DNA from: an uncultured Sphingobium sp.
Lineage (GTDB): Bacteria > Pseudomonadota > Alphaproteobacteria > Sphingomonadales > Sphingomonadaceae
DNA: 10,905 nucleotides
Assembly (NCBI GenBank): GCA_946479185.1
Contig: CAMLFF010000075.1
Span: 1 to 10,905 of the forward strand
Direction: 5' to 3'
This document shows, one piece after another, positions 1 through 6,715 of the stretch; position 1 is the stretch's first letter, and each line of letters begins with the position of its first letter. The position numbers and the translations under genes are program-made. The notes below the pieces were generated by a model. That model ran no database searches and was not told the DNA's origin. It saw only the letters and a list, made by a program, of their open reading frames with translations.

Positions 1-1
1 A

Positions 2-949
2 GGCCGCTTCGCGCTGGGCGGTTCGATCCGTTATGACGCTGGCAAGGTCCGCGGCAGCGCGTTCGCCGATGAGGGTACCCGCCCGCGGGACATGAACGGC
101 GATGGCCAGATCGACGCGACCGGGCCGGAAGGCACTGTGCCGTTCATCGATCCCTCGTCGGGCTGGGGCGTGAACTACAACTACCATTATGTGTCCTATT
201 CCACCGGCCTCAACTATCGCGTGGCGGATGCGCTTTCGGTGTTCGCCCGCTACAGCCGCGGCGCTCGGGCGGGGGCAGACAGCGTGATATTCTCCCCTGC
301 GCTTGATCGCCGGACCGGATCGCTGGCAGACCGAAGCGCAGCCTATGACCCGGTGCGGCAGGTGGAAGGCGGCTTCAAGTTCCGTTCCGGCGGCGTCATT
401 GTCAACGTCACCGCCTTTCACGCCAACACGCGGGAAACCAATTCCCAAATCTATAACGATGAAAACGGCAACCAGGTGCTCGGCGTCGTTCAACGTGGCT
501 ATCGCACCTATGGCGCCGAACTGGAATCGCGGGTGCGGCGCGGTCCGTTCAGCGTCACCGGCACCGTCACGCTGGCGGGCGGCAAGATCACGGCGGCCAA
601 CGACCCGGCCGTCGTCGGCAACAAGCCGCGCCACCAGGCGGCGGTCGTCTATAGCCTGACCCCGCAGTTCGAAAATGATCTGCTCAGCGTCGGCGTGAAC
701 GTCGCCGGCCAAACGTCAAGCTATGCGCAGGATATCAACTTGCTGAAGATGCCCGGTTACACGACGGTCGGCGCCTTCCTGCAGGTGCGCCCGGTCGAAC
801 GGCTTGCACTGGGACTCAATGCCAGCAACCTGTTCAACACCATGGCCTTTGTCGACATTGGCGATGCAACGATGCCGGCTTCGGGCGTCGCGCTGGCCCG
901 CACCATGCCGGGCCGGATGATCACCGCATCGGCGCGCGTGTTCTTCTGA
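2..949 (+). CDS. TonB-dependent outer-membrane receptor, C-terminal part (5' truncated)
   Basis: The frame is open from the left edge and ends in TGA at 947-949, giving 315 visible residues. It lacks the plug domain and the first half of the barrel, which lie outside the window. The visible part has alternating beta strands with aromatic girdles (for example SVFARYSRGAR), a receptor-type stretch ending in LNASNLFNTMAF, and a final ASARVFF. The terminal Phe is the usual signal for insertion of outer-membrane barrels by the BAM complex. Such receptors import siderophores, vitamin B12 or glycans using TonB-ExbBD energy; the substrate cannot be read from this part. A loop near the left edge carries D-M-N-G-D-G-Q-I-D, which resembles a calcium-binding EF-hand or dockerin loop. 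An ATG at 92 falls inside the domain and is not a real start. Family assignment is firm. Confidence 0.93.
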   Translation, partial: GRFALGGSIRYDAGKVRGSAFADEGTRPRDMNGDGQIDATGPEGTVPFIDPSSGWGVNYNYHYVSYSTGLNYRVADALSVFARYSRGARAGADSVIFSPALDRRTGSLADRSAAYDPVRQVEGGFKFRSGGVIVNVTAFHANTRETNSQIYNDENGNQVLGVVQRGYRTYGAELESRVRRGPFSVTGTVTLAGGKITAANDPAVVGNKPRHQAAVVYSLTPQFENDLLSVGVNVAGQTSSYAQDINLLKMPGYTTVGAFLQVRPVERLALGLNASNLFNTMAFVDIGDATMPASGVALARTMPGRMITASARVFF

Positions 950-1060
950 GAATTGAGAGGACCCGCAGCAGCGCGACGACGCCCTAACCGTCTGCACTCC
1001 GGCAATGCGTCTCGATCCATCAACGCCGTTTGGACGATGCTGAACATTCAAGTCCGAGAA

Positions 1061-1096
1061 GATCACAAGGAAGGACGGCTATCCTTCCTTGTGATC
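1061..1096. terminator. Perfect 15-bp hairpin downstream of the receptor gene
   Basis: The left arm is 1061-1075 (GATCACAAGGAAGGA), the loop is six bases (1076-1081), and the right arm 1082-1096 is the exact reverse complement of the left. It begins 112 bases after the receptor stop codon and is on the opposite side of the tRNA's 3' end from the tRNA gene. There is no T-tract on either strand, so it is not a textbook intrinsic terminator. It may instead stabilise an mRNA 3' end or be a dispersed palindrome. The rest of 950-1223 shows no gene or recognisable site to me. Confidence 0.5.
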
Positions 1097-1223
1097 GGCC
1101 TCTTGTCGGCGATGATCGGGGCGGACGCATGATGGTCGCGAACGCAAAAGAGCGATCCGACGGACGATAAACGAATGATATCAAGATTTTGTGGACTACC
1201 GCGAACTTGCGCGGACGAGTAAA

Positions 1224-1313
<90 letters not shown>

Positions 1314-1386
1314 GCAGAGGCATCCTCATCCCACACGTCTGTTTCCAGACCGTATGATGCTAACGCTGAGCGCGGGCTATTAGCGA

Positions 1387-1869
1387 ATGATCCGGGCATT
1401 GCCAAGCATATCTGCGGCAAAACTTGCACTGAGCCAAAGTTGCACTAAATCCTATGGCACGAACCATGCTCAAGACCGCAAAACCCTGTCTGCCACGGCG
1501 AATGGCGGCGCTCCATTGCCGCGCGCGCTGGATGCAGCGCCGCGAATCGCACATGCGAATTTCGGCATCGGCGATACGGTGCGGCACCTTCTGTTCGATT
1601 TTCGCGGCGTGATCTTTGATATCGACCCGGTGTTCGCAAATAGCGAGGATTGGTATGAGTCAATCCCGCAGGACATGCGTCCTCCGCGCGATCAGCCCTT
1701 CTACCATCTGTTCGCTGACAATGGGGAGGCGAGCTATGTGGCTTATGTCAGCCAGCAGAATCTTGTGCCCGATCAGACGGGCGAGCCGATCGATCACCCT
1801 GCGATCGCGGCGCTATTCGGCCAGCAATCAGGTGGTCGCTACAAGCTTGCCGATAGTCACTGGCACTAA
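1387..1869 (+). CDS. hspQ: HspQ / hemimethylated-DNA-binding family protein (start uncertain)
   Basis: The core from about 1550 onward matches the HspQ (YccV) family: FGIGDTVRHLLFDFRGVIFD, then DIDPVFANSEDWY, the alphaproteobacterial DQPFYHLFADN, and YVAYVSQQNLVP. In E. coli HspQ is a small heat-shock factor that binds hemimethylated oriC DNA, lowers DnaA levels and acts as a specificity enhancer for the Lon protease. The family is usually about 105-115 residues, but the longest frame here, from ATG at 1387, gives 160. The first 50-odd residues look unlike the family and have no ribosome site. The only other in-frame start of a usual type that I see is TTG at 1516 (117 residues), also without a clear ribosome site. 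The family call is firm; the start is open. The TAA stop overlaps the stop of the convergent permease gene. Confidence 0.85.
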   Translation: MIRALPSISAAKLALSQSCTKSYGTNHAQDRKTLSATANGGAPLPRALDAAPRIAHANFGIGDTVRHLLFDFRGVIFDIDPVFANSEDWYESIPQDMRPPRDQPFYHLFADNGEASYVAYVSQQNLVPDQTGEPIDHPAIAALFGQQSGGRYKLADSHWH

Positions 1870-2708
1870 GCTTTGATTTTCCAGCCCTTTGCCAGGGCGG
1901 CATAGCAGAGCAGGCCGAGCGCAAGGTTGAGCCCGAGCAGCACTGCCACGCCAAGCGCGAGCTGCGAATCCGCCTCGGCCAGAAAACCGTAGCGGAAGCC
2001 TGAAATCGCGTAGAAAAATGGGTTGAAGTGGCTGATCGCCCGGAAGATCGGCGCCACATGCTCCATCGAATAAAATGTGCCCGAAAGGAGCGAGAGCGGC
2101 GCGACGATGAAGTTGCCGACCGACGCTGCATGATCGAACTTCTCGGCCCAGATGCCGGTGATGATGCCGAGGAACGCCATCATCGCAGAGCCTGCAATGC
2201 CAAAGAAGACCACGGCCCACAAATGATGCGGCAGCACATGCACGCCCGGCCAAAAGAGCATCGCCACCCAAATCGCAAAACCAACGAAGATGGAGCGCGT
2301 GACCGACGATGCGACCAGCGCCAGCAGCAGTTCGCCGGATGAGATGGGCGGCATGAGATAGTCGACGATCGTCCCCTGCAACTTGGCGGGCAACAGCGAT
2401 GAGGTGGCGTTCTGAAAGCTGTTCTGCACCATGCCCATGATGATGAGGCCCGGCGCGACGAAATCGGCGAAGGGCACGCCCATCACCTGCAAACCGCCGC
2501 GCCCCATCGCGACCGTGAAGATGACGAGGAACAGCAGCGTCGTGACGGCAGGCGCCCAGATGGTCTGCAACTGCACTTTCATGAACCGGCGCACTTCACG
2601 CATGTAGAGCGCCTTGAGGCCGGACCAGTTCACGTTGCGAATGACCTGAACGCCGGGCTCGTGCCGAATGAGGCTCTGCGCGGGGGAACGATCGATATGC
2701 TCTGCCAT
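1866..2708 (-). CDS. ABC-2 type transporter permease (YadH-like)
   Basis: This 280-residue integral membrane protein resembles E. coli YadH. Shared stretches include the counterpart of YadH's SAKFQ (LLPAKLQGTIVDYL, residues 105-118), GIITGIWAEKFD (181-192), APLSLLSGTFYS (203-214) and the strongly conserved FNPFFYAISGFRYGF (228-242). Hydrophobic segments near 52-68, 82-97, 128-150, 163-185, 198-212 and 253-272 fit the six-helix ABC-2 fold. The family forms the membrane half of exporters for lipids, polysaccharides or drugs. A matching ATPase is needed but is not in this window; it could lie elsewhere. The ATG at 2706-2708 has GGGG about seven bases upstream. The N-terminus runs about 25 residues longer than in YadH. 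Substrate unknown. Confidence 0.88.
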   Translation of the reverse strand: MAEHIDRSPAQSLIRHEPGVQVIRNVNWSGLKALYMREVRRFMKVQLQTIWAPAVTTLLFLVIFTVAMGRGGLQVMGVPFADFVAPGLIIMGMVQNSFQNATSSLLPAKLQGTIVDYLMPPISSGELLLALVASSVTRSIFVGFAIWVAMLFWPGVHVLPHHLWAVVFFGIAGSAMMAFLGIITGIWAEKFDHAASVGNFIVAPLSLLSGTFYSMEHVAPIFRAISHFNPFFYAISGFRYGFLAEADSQLALGVAVLLGLNLALGLLCYAALAKGWKIKA

Positions 2709-2809
2709 AGCCTAGCCCCTATCGTCTCCGGCGGGCAGCAGCAACCGGGATTACAGCACCCCGGCAGCGCCAAATTGCGGCGGAGCGGGCACCAATTCAC
2801 ACTGTCAAT

Positions 2810-2838
2810 TTGACCTTTTGCGAGTCGATGCCCATATG
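2810..2838 (+). promoter_or_regulatory. Candidate gcrA promoter with GAnTC site in the spacer
   Basis: TTGACC (2810-2815) and CATATG (2833-2838) are separated by 17 bases and resemble sigma-70 -35 and -10 boxes. The spacer contains GAGTC at 2822-2826, a CcrM-type GAnTC methylation site. Transcription would begin near 2845, about 19 bases before the gcrA ATG. A CAATTTG word at 2806-2812 overlaps the -35 box and is the inverse of CAAATTG at 2771-2777. The boxes are seen directly; their function is inferred. Confidence 0.5.
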
Positions 2839-2851
2839 GCCGCTATCATTT

Positions 2852-2857
2852 GAAGGA
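2852..2857 (+). promoter_or_regulatory. gcrA ribosome binding site
   Basis: GAAGGA is followed by six bases and then ATG at 2864. It supports that start over the upstream in-frame TTG at 2810, which has no ribosome site and would use the putative -35 box as coding sequence. Confidence 0.75.
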
Positions 2858-2863
2858 ATAGGC

Positions 2864-3592
2864 ATGTCCTGGACAGACGAACGCATCGAGCAATTACGGC
2901 AGATGTGGGAACGCGGCATGACGGCAAGCCAAATTGCCGAGGAACTGGGCGGCGTGAGCCGTAACGCGGTGATCGGCAAGGCGCATCGCCTTGGCTTGCA
3001 ATCGCGCCCCTCCCCCGTGAAAGCGGCCGCCGACTCATCGAAGGCCGGTGGCGCTGCACCCGCGCGCAAGGCCCCTGCCCCCAAGGTTGAGGCAGCGCCT
3101 GCCGAAGAGGTGCGCGAGGTAAAGCCGCAGGTTGCAAAGCCCGCGCCAGCCCCAGCGCCCGCTCCTGTGGAAGCCAAACCTGCCCCGGCACCCGTCGCTG
3201 CAGCACCTGCCGGCGAGACGGACCTCGCTGCAGAGCCAGCGCCGCGCCCTGTTCAGCCGCGCATCGTCTCGGTCGGCCCCGGCGGTTTCCTCCGCCAAGG
3301 CCCCGGCGACATGCAGCAGCCGATCCCGCCTGCGCCGCCGCGTCGCCTTGTGCCCGCCAAGCCCAGCGCTGAGATTGCCGGAAAGACGAGCCTGCTCGAT
3401 CTCAATGAGAAGATCTGCAAATGGCCGCTTGGTCATCCTGGCGAGCCAGATTTCCACTTTTGCGGCGAGAAGGTGAACCCAGGCTTCCCTTATTGCGTGG
3501 AGCATTGCGGCCGCGCTTATCAGGCGCAGCTGCCCCGCGGCACGCGTCGCCCGCCTCCGCCGCTGCCTTATGGCGGGCCGCGGGTTCGCTAA
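2864..3592 (+). CDS. gcrA: GcrA cell-cycle regulator
   Basis: This is a 242-residue GcrA. Residues 1-50 hold the DNA-binding helix-turn-helix typical of the family: MSWTDERIEQLRQMWERG, then ASQIAEELGGVSRNAVIGKA and HRLGL. Residues 177-220 are the C-terminal domain, with C185, C200, C211, H214 and C215 and the family signature CKWPLG...DFHFCG...PYCVEH. In Caulobacter this region binds sigma-70 domain 2, and the protein activates promoters carrying CcrM-methylated GAnTC sites. The two domains are joined by an Ala/Pro-rich linker of about 125 residues, which makes the protein longer than the roughly 173-residue Caulobacter form; a proline-rich tail follows. The start is set by GAAGGA at 2852. 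A GAnTC site in its own promoter suggests autoregulation (inferred). It shares a bidirectional terminator with the convergent porin gene. Confidence 0.95.
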   Translation: MSWTDERIEQLRQMWERGMTASQIAEELGGVSRNAVIGKAHRLGLQSRPSPVKAAADSSKAGGAAPARKAPAPKVEAAPAEEVREVKPQVAKPAPAPAPAPVEAKPAPAPVAAAPAGETDLAAEPAPRPVQPRIVSVGPGGFLRQGPGDMQQPIPPAPPRRLVPAKPSAEIAGKTSLLDLNEKICKWPLGHPGEPDFHFCGEKVNPGFPYCVEHCGRAYQAQLPRGTRRPPPPLPYGGPRVR

Positions 3593-3641
3593 GCATTCGC
3601 TGATTAGGCGTTCCGCAACCACGCCAATATCGCAGACAAGA

Positions 3642-3667
3642 AAAAGGGGCCCCGCAAGGCCCCTTTT
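3642..3667. terminator. Bidirectional intrinsic terminator between gcrA and the porin gene
   Basis: AAAAGGGGCC (3642-3651) pairs perfectly with GGCCCCTTTT (3658-3667) around a six-base loop, CCGCAA. On the plus strand the GC-rich stem runs into four Ts; on the minus strand it runs into five. It sits 49 bases after the gcrA stop and 22 bases beyond the stop of the converging porin gene, so it can end both transcripts. Confidence 0.9.
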
Positions 3668-3689
3668 CCATTTCCAGATTTACCGCTGA

Positions 3690-4547
3690 TTAGAAGCGGA
3701 AGTTTGCCGTCACGCGGACCGACTGGTTGTCGAACACGTCGTTGGTGCGCTGGATATCCGTATAGCCAGCTGGCGTCGCCACGAATGGGCCAACAGCCGA
3801 TGCAGGCGTACCCTGGCTCACGCGCACGGTGTAACCGTCAACGCTGTTGAACTTCGTGTAACGATACAGAACACCGATCGAGAAATTATCGGTGATCTTC
3901 TGCTCAATGCCACCGCCTGCGGTCCAGCCCCACTCATCAGAGCTCGTGTCGCTGCTGGTGAAGGTGTTGGCCGTGTTGGTGGTGGCGAAGCTGTTCTTCA
4001 CCTTGGCATAGGCAACACCGCCCGTGCCATACAGCAGCGTGCCGGTGCTGAGCGCCAGGCCTGCACGCAGACGTGCGCTGCCGTCATAATCGATGCGACG
4101 TGACATCACATAGCTGGCAGGCGTGGTGCTGAAGCCGCTGACCGCGTTACCGATCATCGAACGACCGCCCTCGACTACACCGCCGACAACGATGTTGCCG
4201 AACTGCATGTCATAACCGGCGTTAACCGACCAAGCGACGCGCTTGTCCTTGTCGCCCATGCAGGTGCCTGGCGTGGCACCGAGAGCGCGACCACGGCAGA
4301 AGCCGGGTGCAAATGCGTTCGACGTGCCCAGACCAACGCGGTCACCATAAACGCCATCGCCATTCGTGTCGAAGGTCAGCGTCTCGAGGGTCTCGCGATC
4401 ATAATTAGGCTGCCAGCTCATGCCGAGCGTGCCGCCGATGTAAGGACCGGTCCAGTCCGAAGAGGGAGCAGCATCCTGCGCGAGCGCTGGTGCAGCAATG
4501 AGGCCTGCGATCACTGTCGAGAGCGATGCTAGGACGATCTTGTTCAT
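3690..4547 (-). CDS. Outer-membrane beta-barrel protein, Omp25/RopB-like porin family
   Basis: This 285-residue exported protein has a clear Sec signal peptide: MNK, a hydrophobic core, then APALA with cleavage predicted after A23. The mature protein opens with DWTGPYIGGTLGM, the usual first strand of alphaproteobacterial Omp25/OmpA-type barrels. Later come GGVAYAKVK, then WTAGGGIEQKITDNFSIGVL with YRYTKF, and a terminal VTANFRF ending in Phe, the BAM insertion signal. An eight-strand barrel is likely; no OmpA peptidoglycan-binding domain is present. Oddities are a calcium-loop-like DTNGDGVYGD at 60-69 and a lone cysteine pair, C84 and C96, that could close a surface loop by disulfide. The start at 4547 is fixed by a strong ribosome site; a GTG six codons earlier overlaps that site and is unlikely. 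The role may be structural or pore-forming; the substrate is unknown. Confidence 0.9.
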   Translation of the reverse strand: MNKIVLASLSTVIAGLIAAPALAQDAAPSSDWTGPYIGGTLGMSWQPNYDRETLETLTFDTNGDGVYGDRVGLGTSNAFAPGFCRGRALGATPGTCMGDKDKRVAWSVNAGYDMQFGNIVVGGVVEGGRSMIGNAVSGFSTTPASYVMSRRIDYDGSARLRAGLALSTGTLLYGTGGVAYAKVKNSFATTNTANTFTSSDTSSDEWGWTAGGGIEQKITDNFSIGVLYRYTKFNSVDGYTVRVSQGTPASAVGPFVATPAGYTDIQRTNDVFDNQSVRVTANFRF

Positions 4548-4554
4548 ATAAATT

Positions 4555-4559
4555 CCTCC
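4555..4559 (-). promoter_or_regulatory. Strong ribosome binding site of the porin gene
   Basis: GGAGG on the minus strand is followed by seven bases and then ATG at 4547. This is the best Shine-Dalgarno site in the window. It decides the start of the porin and fits high expression of an abundant outer-membrane protein. Confidence 0.85.
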
Positions 4560-4699
4560 AGCCACTTAAACTTGGCGGCGGAGATACGAATGGTTCCACC
4601 AAAGGTTTCCCGCAAAAAAGCAATCACTTCCCGTTAACCAACGCAACTGCAGCATAATTGCAACACCATCATTGGGTGCTAAACAGACTGCGAGCGCGC

Positions 4700-4729
4700 T
4701 TGCTTGAGGGAGTCCCTTGGCCCTATAGC
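4700..4729 (+). promoter_or_regulatory. Candidate parE promoter with GAnTC site in the spacer
   Basis: TTGCTT (4700-4705) and TATAGC (4724-4729) are 18 bases apart. GAGTC at 4710-4714 lies between them, inside a perfect odd palindrome AGGGA-G-TCCCT (4707-4717). Transcription from this -10 box would begin within a base or two of the parE ATG at 4736, implying a leaderless mRNA. The -35 box is a fair match and the -10 box moderate; the function is inferred. Confidence 0.4.
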
Positions 4730-4735
4730 CGTGGC

Positions 4736-6715
4736 ATGTCAGACGACCTGTTCGACCGCTCCGGCAAGCTTATCCCAGAAGCTTATGACGCCTCCACCAT
4801 TGAAGTTCTGGAAGGGCTGGAGCCCGTCCGGCGCCGCCCCGGCATGTATATCGGCGGCACGGACGAGCGCGCGCTGCACCATCTCGCATCCGAGGTTCTG
4901 GACAATGCGATGGATGAGGCTGTCGCCGGGCACGCAACCCGCATCGAAGTGACATTGAGTGTCGGCAATCGCCTGACGATCAGCGACAATGGCCGCGGCA
5001 TTCCGGTCGATCCGCACCCGAAATTCCCGGGCAAGTCCGCGCTCGAAGTCATCATGACGACGCTCCACTCGGGCGGCAAATTTTCGGACAAGGCCTATGC
5101 GACCTCCGGCGGCCTGCACGGCGTTGGCATCAGCGTCGTCAATGCGCTCTCGGTCGACACGCTGGTCGAGGTGGCGCGCAACCGGGAACTCTATCGCCAG
5201 AACTTCTCGCGCGGGCTTCCCGTGGGTGGGCTGGAGAAGGTTGGCGCTGCGCCCAATCGTCGCGGCACCACAGTCTCCTTCACGCCGGATAATGAAATCT
5301 TTGGCGAACTGCGGTTCAAGGCCGCGCGCCTGCACCGCCTCGCCCGATCGAAGGCCTATCTGTTCGCAGGCGTGGAAATCCGCTGGAAATGCGATGCTGA
5401 GGTCATCACGGACGACACGCCAACCGAAGCGGTCTTCCAGTTCCCCGGCGGCCTGTCCGATCATCTTGCCGAGCAGCTTGGCACCCGCGAATGCGCGACC
5501 GCCGAGTTCTTCCGTGGAACGCAGGATTTTCCCGATGGCATGGGCCGCGTGGAATGGGCGGTCGCCTGGCCGCTCTGGTCGGATGGATCGAATAGCTGGT
5601 ATTGCAACACGATCCCCACGCCCGACGGCGGCACGCATGAGGCTGGCCTTCGCGCAGCATTGACCAAAGGCATAAGGTCGTTCGCTGATCTGGTCGGCCA
5701 GAAAAAAGCCAAGGATGTGCAGACGGACGATATCATGTCCGGCAGCGAGCTGATGCTCAGCGTGTTCATCCGCGAGCCGCAATTCCAGAGCCAAACCAAG
5801 GATCGCCTCACCAGCCCGGAGGCCGCGCGCTTCGTGGAACTGGCGATGCGCGACCATTTCGACCATTTCCTCACCAGCAATATGGATCGCGGCAAGGCGC
5901 TGCTTGGCCATGTGCTGGAGCGGATGGACGAGCGGCTGCGGCGCAAAGCGGAAAAGGAAATCAAGCGCAAGACGGCCACCTCAGGCCGCAAGGTGCGCCT
6001 GCCCGGCAAGCTGACCGATTGCTCGTCGGATGATCCTGAAGGCACGGAATTGTTCATCGTGGAGGGCGACAGCGCCGGCGGCAGCGCCAAGCAGGCGCGC
6101 GACCGCAAGAAGCAGGCGATCCTGCCGATCCGCGGCAAGATTCTCAACGTGGCGTCTGCCACCTCTGCCAAGATCCTCGCCAATCTGGAGATTGCGGACC
6201 TGATCCTCGCCATCGGCTGCGGCACCCGCAAGGACTGCAACCCGGATAATTTGCGCTACGAGCGCATCGTCATCATGACCGACGCAGACGTGGATGGCGC
6301 GCACATCGCCACCCTGCTGATGACCTTCTTCTTCCAGGAGATGCCCGAGCTGGTGAAGCGCGGCCACCTCTACCTCGCCCAGCCGCCGCTCTATCGCCTC
6401 GTGACCGGCGGCAAGAGCATGTACGCCGCTGACGACAAGGCGCGCGAGGCGCTGATGGCAGGGCCGCTCAAGGGCAAGAAGGTCGAGGTCAGCCGGTTCA
6501 AAGGCCTTGGCGAAATGAACCCGATGCAGCTGCGCGAAACCACGATGGACCCAACGAAGCGCAACCTCATCCGCATCACCCTGCCACAGGAATATGAAGA
6601 GCGCGCAGGCGTGAAGGATCTGGTCGACCGCCTGATGGGCACCAACCCCGCCCACCGCTTCGCCTTCATTCAGGAGAATGCGGCGCTGGTGGCCGAGGAT
6701 GTGATCGACGCCTAA
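4736..6715 (+). CDS. parE: DNA topoisomerase IV subunit B (ParE)
   Basis: This 659-residue type IIA topoisomerase ATPase subunit works with ParC to unlink replicated chromosomes. The GHKL ATPase domain shows EVLEGLEPVRRRPGMYIGG, the N-box E53...D56-N57, DNGRGIP from D84, and the ATP-lid motif GGLHGVG at 125-131. A transducer domain follows. The TOPRIM domain has the catalytic E443 in FIVEGDSAGG, then QAILPIRGKILNV, and the metal-binding D516-A-D518-V-D520 in MTDADVDGAHI. FKGLGEMNP is near the C-terminus. The HHLASEVLDNAMDEAVAGHA wording and the length favour ParE over GyrB, which is about 800 residues. ATG at 4736 lacks a ribosome site. An in-frame TTG at 4658 would add 26 atypical residues and is rejected. 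ParC is not in the window. Chromosome-cycle control by GcrA/CcrM is suggested by the upstream GAnTC site. Confidence 0.95.
   Translation: MSDDLFDRSGKLIPEAYDASTIEVLEGLEPVRRRPGMYIGGTDERALHHLASEVLDNAMDEAVAGHATRIEVTLSVGNRLTISDNGRGIPVDPHPKFPGKSALEVIMTTLHSGGKFSDKAYATSGGLHGVGISVVNALSVDTLVEVARNRELYRQNFSRGLPVGGLEKVGAAPNRRGTTVSFTPDNEIFGELRFKAARLHRLARSKAYLFAGVEIRWKCDAEVITDDTPTEAVFQFPGGLSDHLAEQLGTRECATAEFFRGTQDFPDGMGRVEWAVAWPLWSDGSNSWYCNTIPTPDGGTHEAGLRAALTKGIRSFADLVGQKKAKDVQTDDIMSGSELMLSVFIREPQFQSQTKDRLTSPEAARFVELAMRDHFDHFLTSNMDRGKALLGHVLERMDERLRRKAEKEIKRKTATSGRKVRLPGKLTDCSSDDPEGTELFIVEGDSAGGSAKQARDRKKQAILPIRGKILNVASATSAKILANLEIADLILAIGCGTRKDCNPDNLRYERIVIMTDADVDGAHIATLLMTFFFQEMPELVKRGHLYLAQPPLYRLVTGGKSMYAADDKAREALMAGPLKGKKVEVSRFKGLGEMNPMQLRETTMDPTKRNLIRITLPQEYEERAGVKDLVDRLMGTNPAHRFAFIQENAALVAEDVIDA

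Noticed and set aside
1828..2342. Overlapping frames within the permease gene on both strands
   Set aside because: They are composition-driven shadows; the permease frame alone has family motifs and membrane segments.
2810..2863. Upstream TTG start that would extend GcrA by 18 residues
   Set aside because: The ATG at 2864 has GAAGGA and begins with the family's MSWTDER; the TTG forms part of a plausible -35 box.
3035..3622. 195-codon minus-strand frame opposite gcrA
   Set aside because: It arises from the Ala/Pro-rich linker repeats read in antisense; no domain or start signal supports it.
4658..4735. Upstream TTG start that would extend ParE by 26 residues
   Set aside because: The added residues are unlike the family, have no ribosome site and cover the likely promoter.
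4739..5911. Long 390-codon minus-strand frame opposite parE, and similar ones at 5461-6240 and 5981-6655
   Set aside because: They are antisense shadows of a strongly conserved gene in GC-rich DNA and show no recognisable domain.
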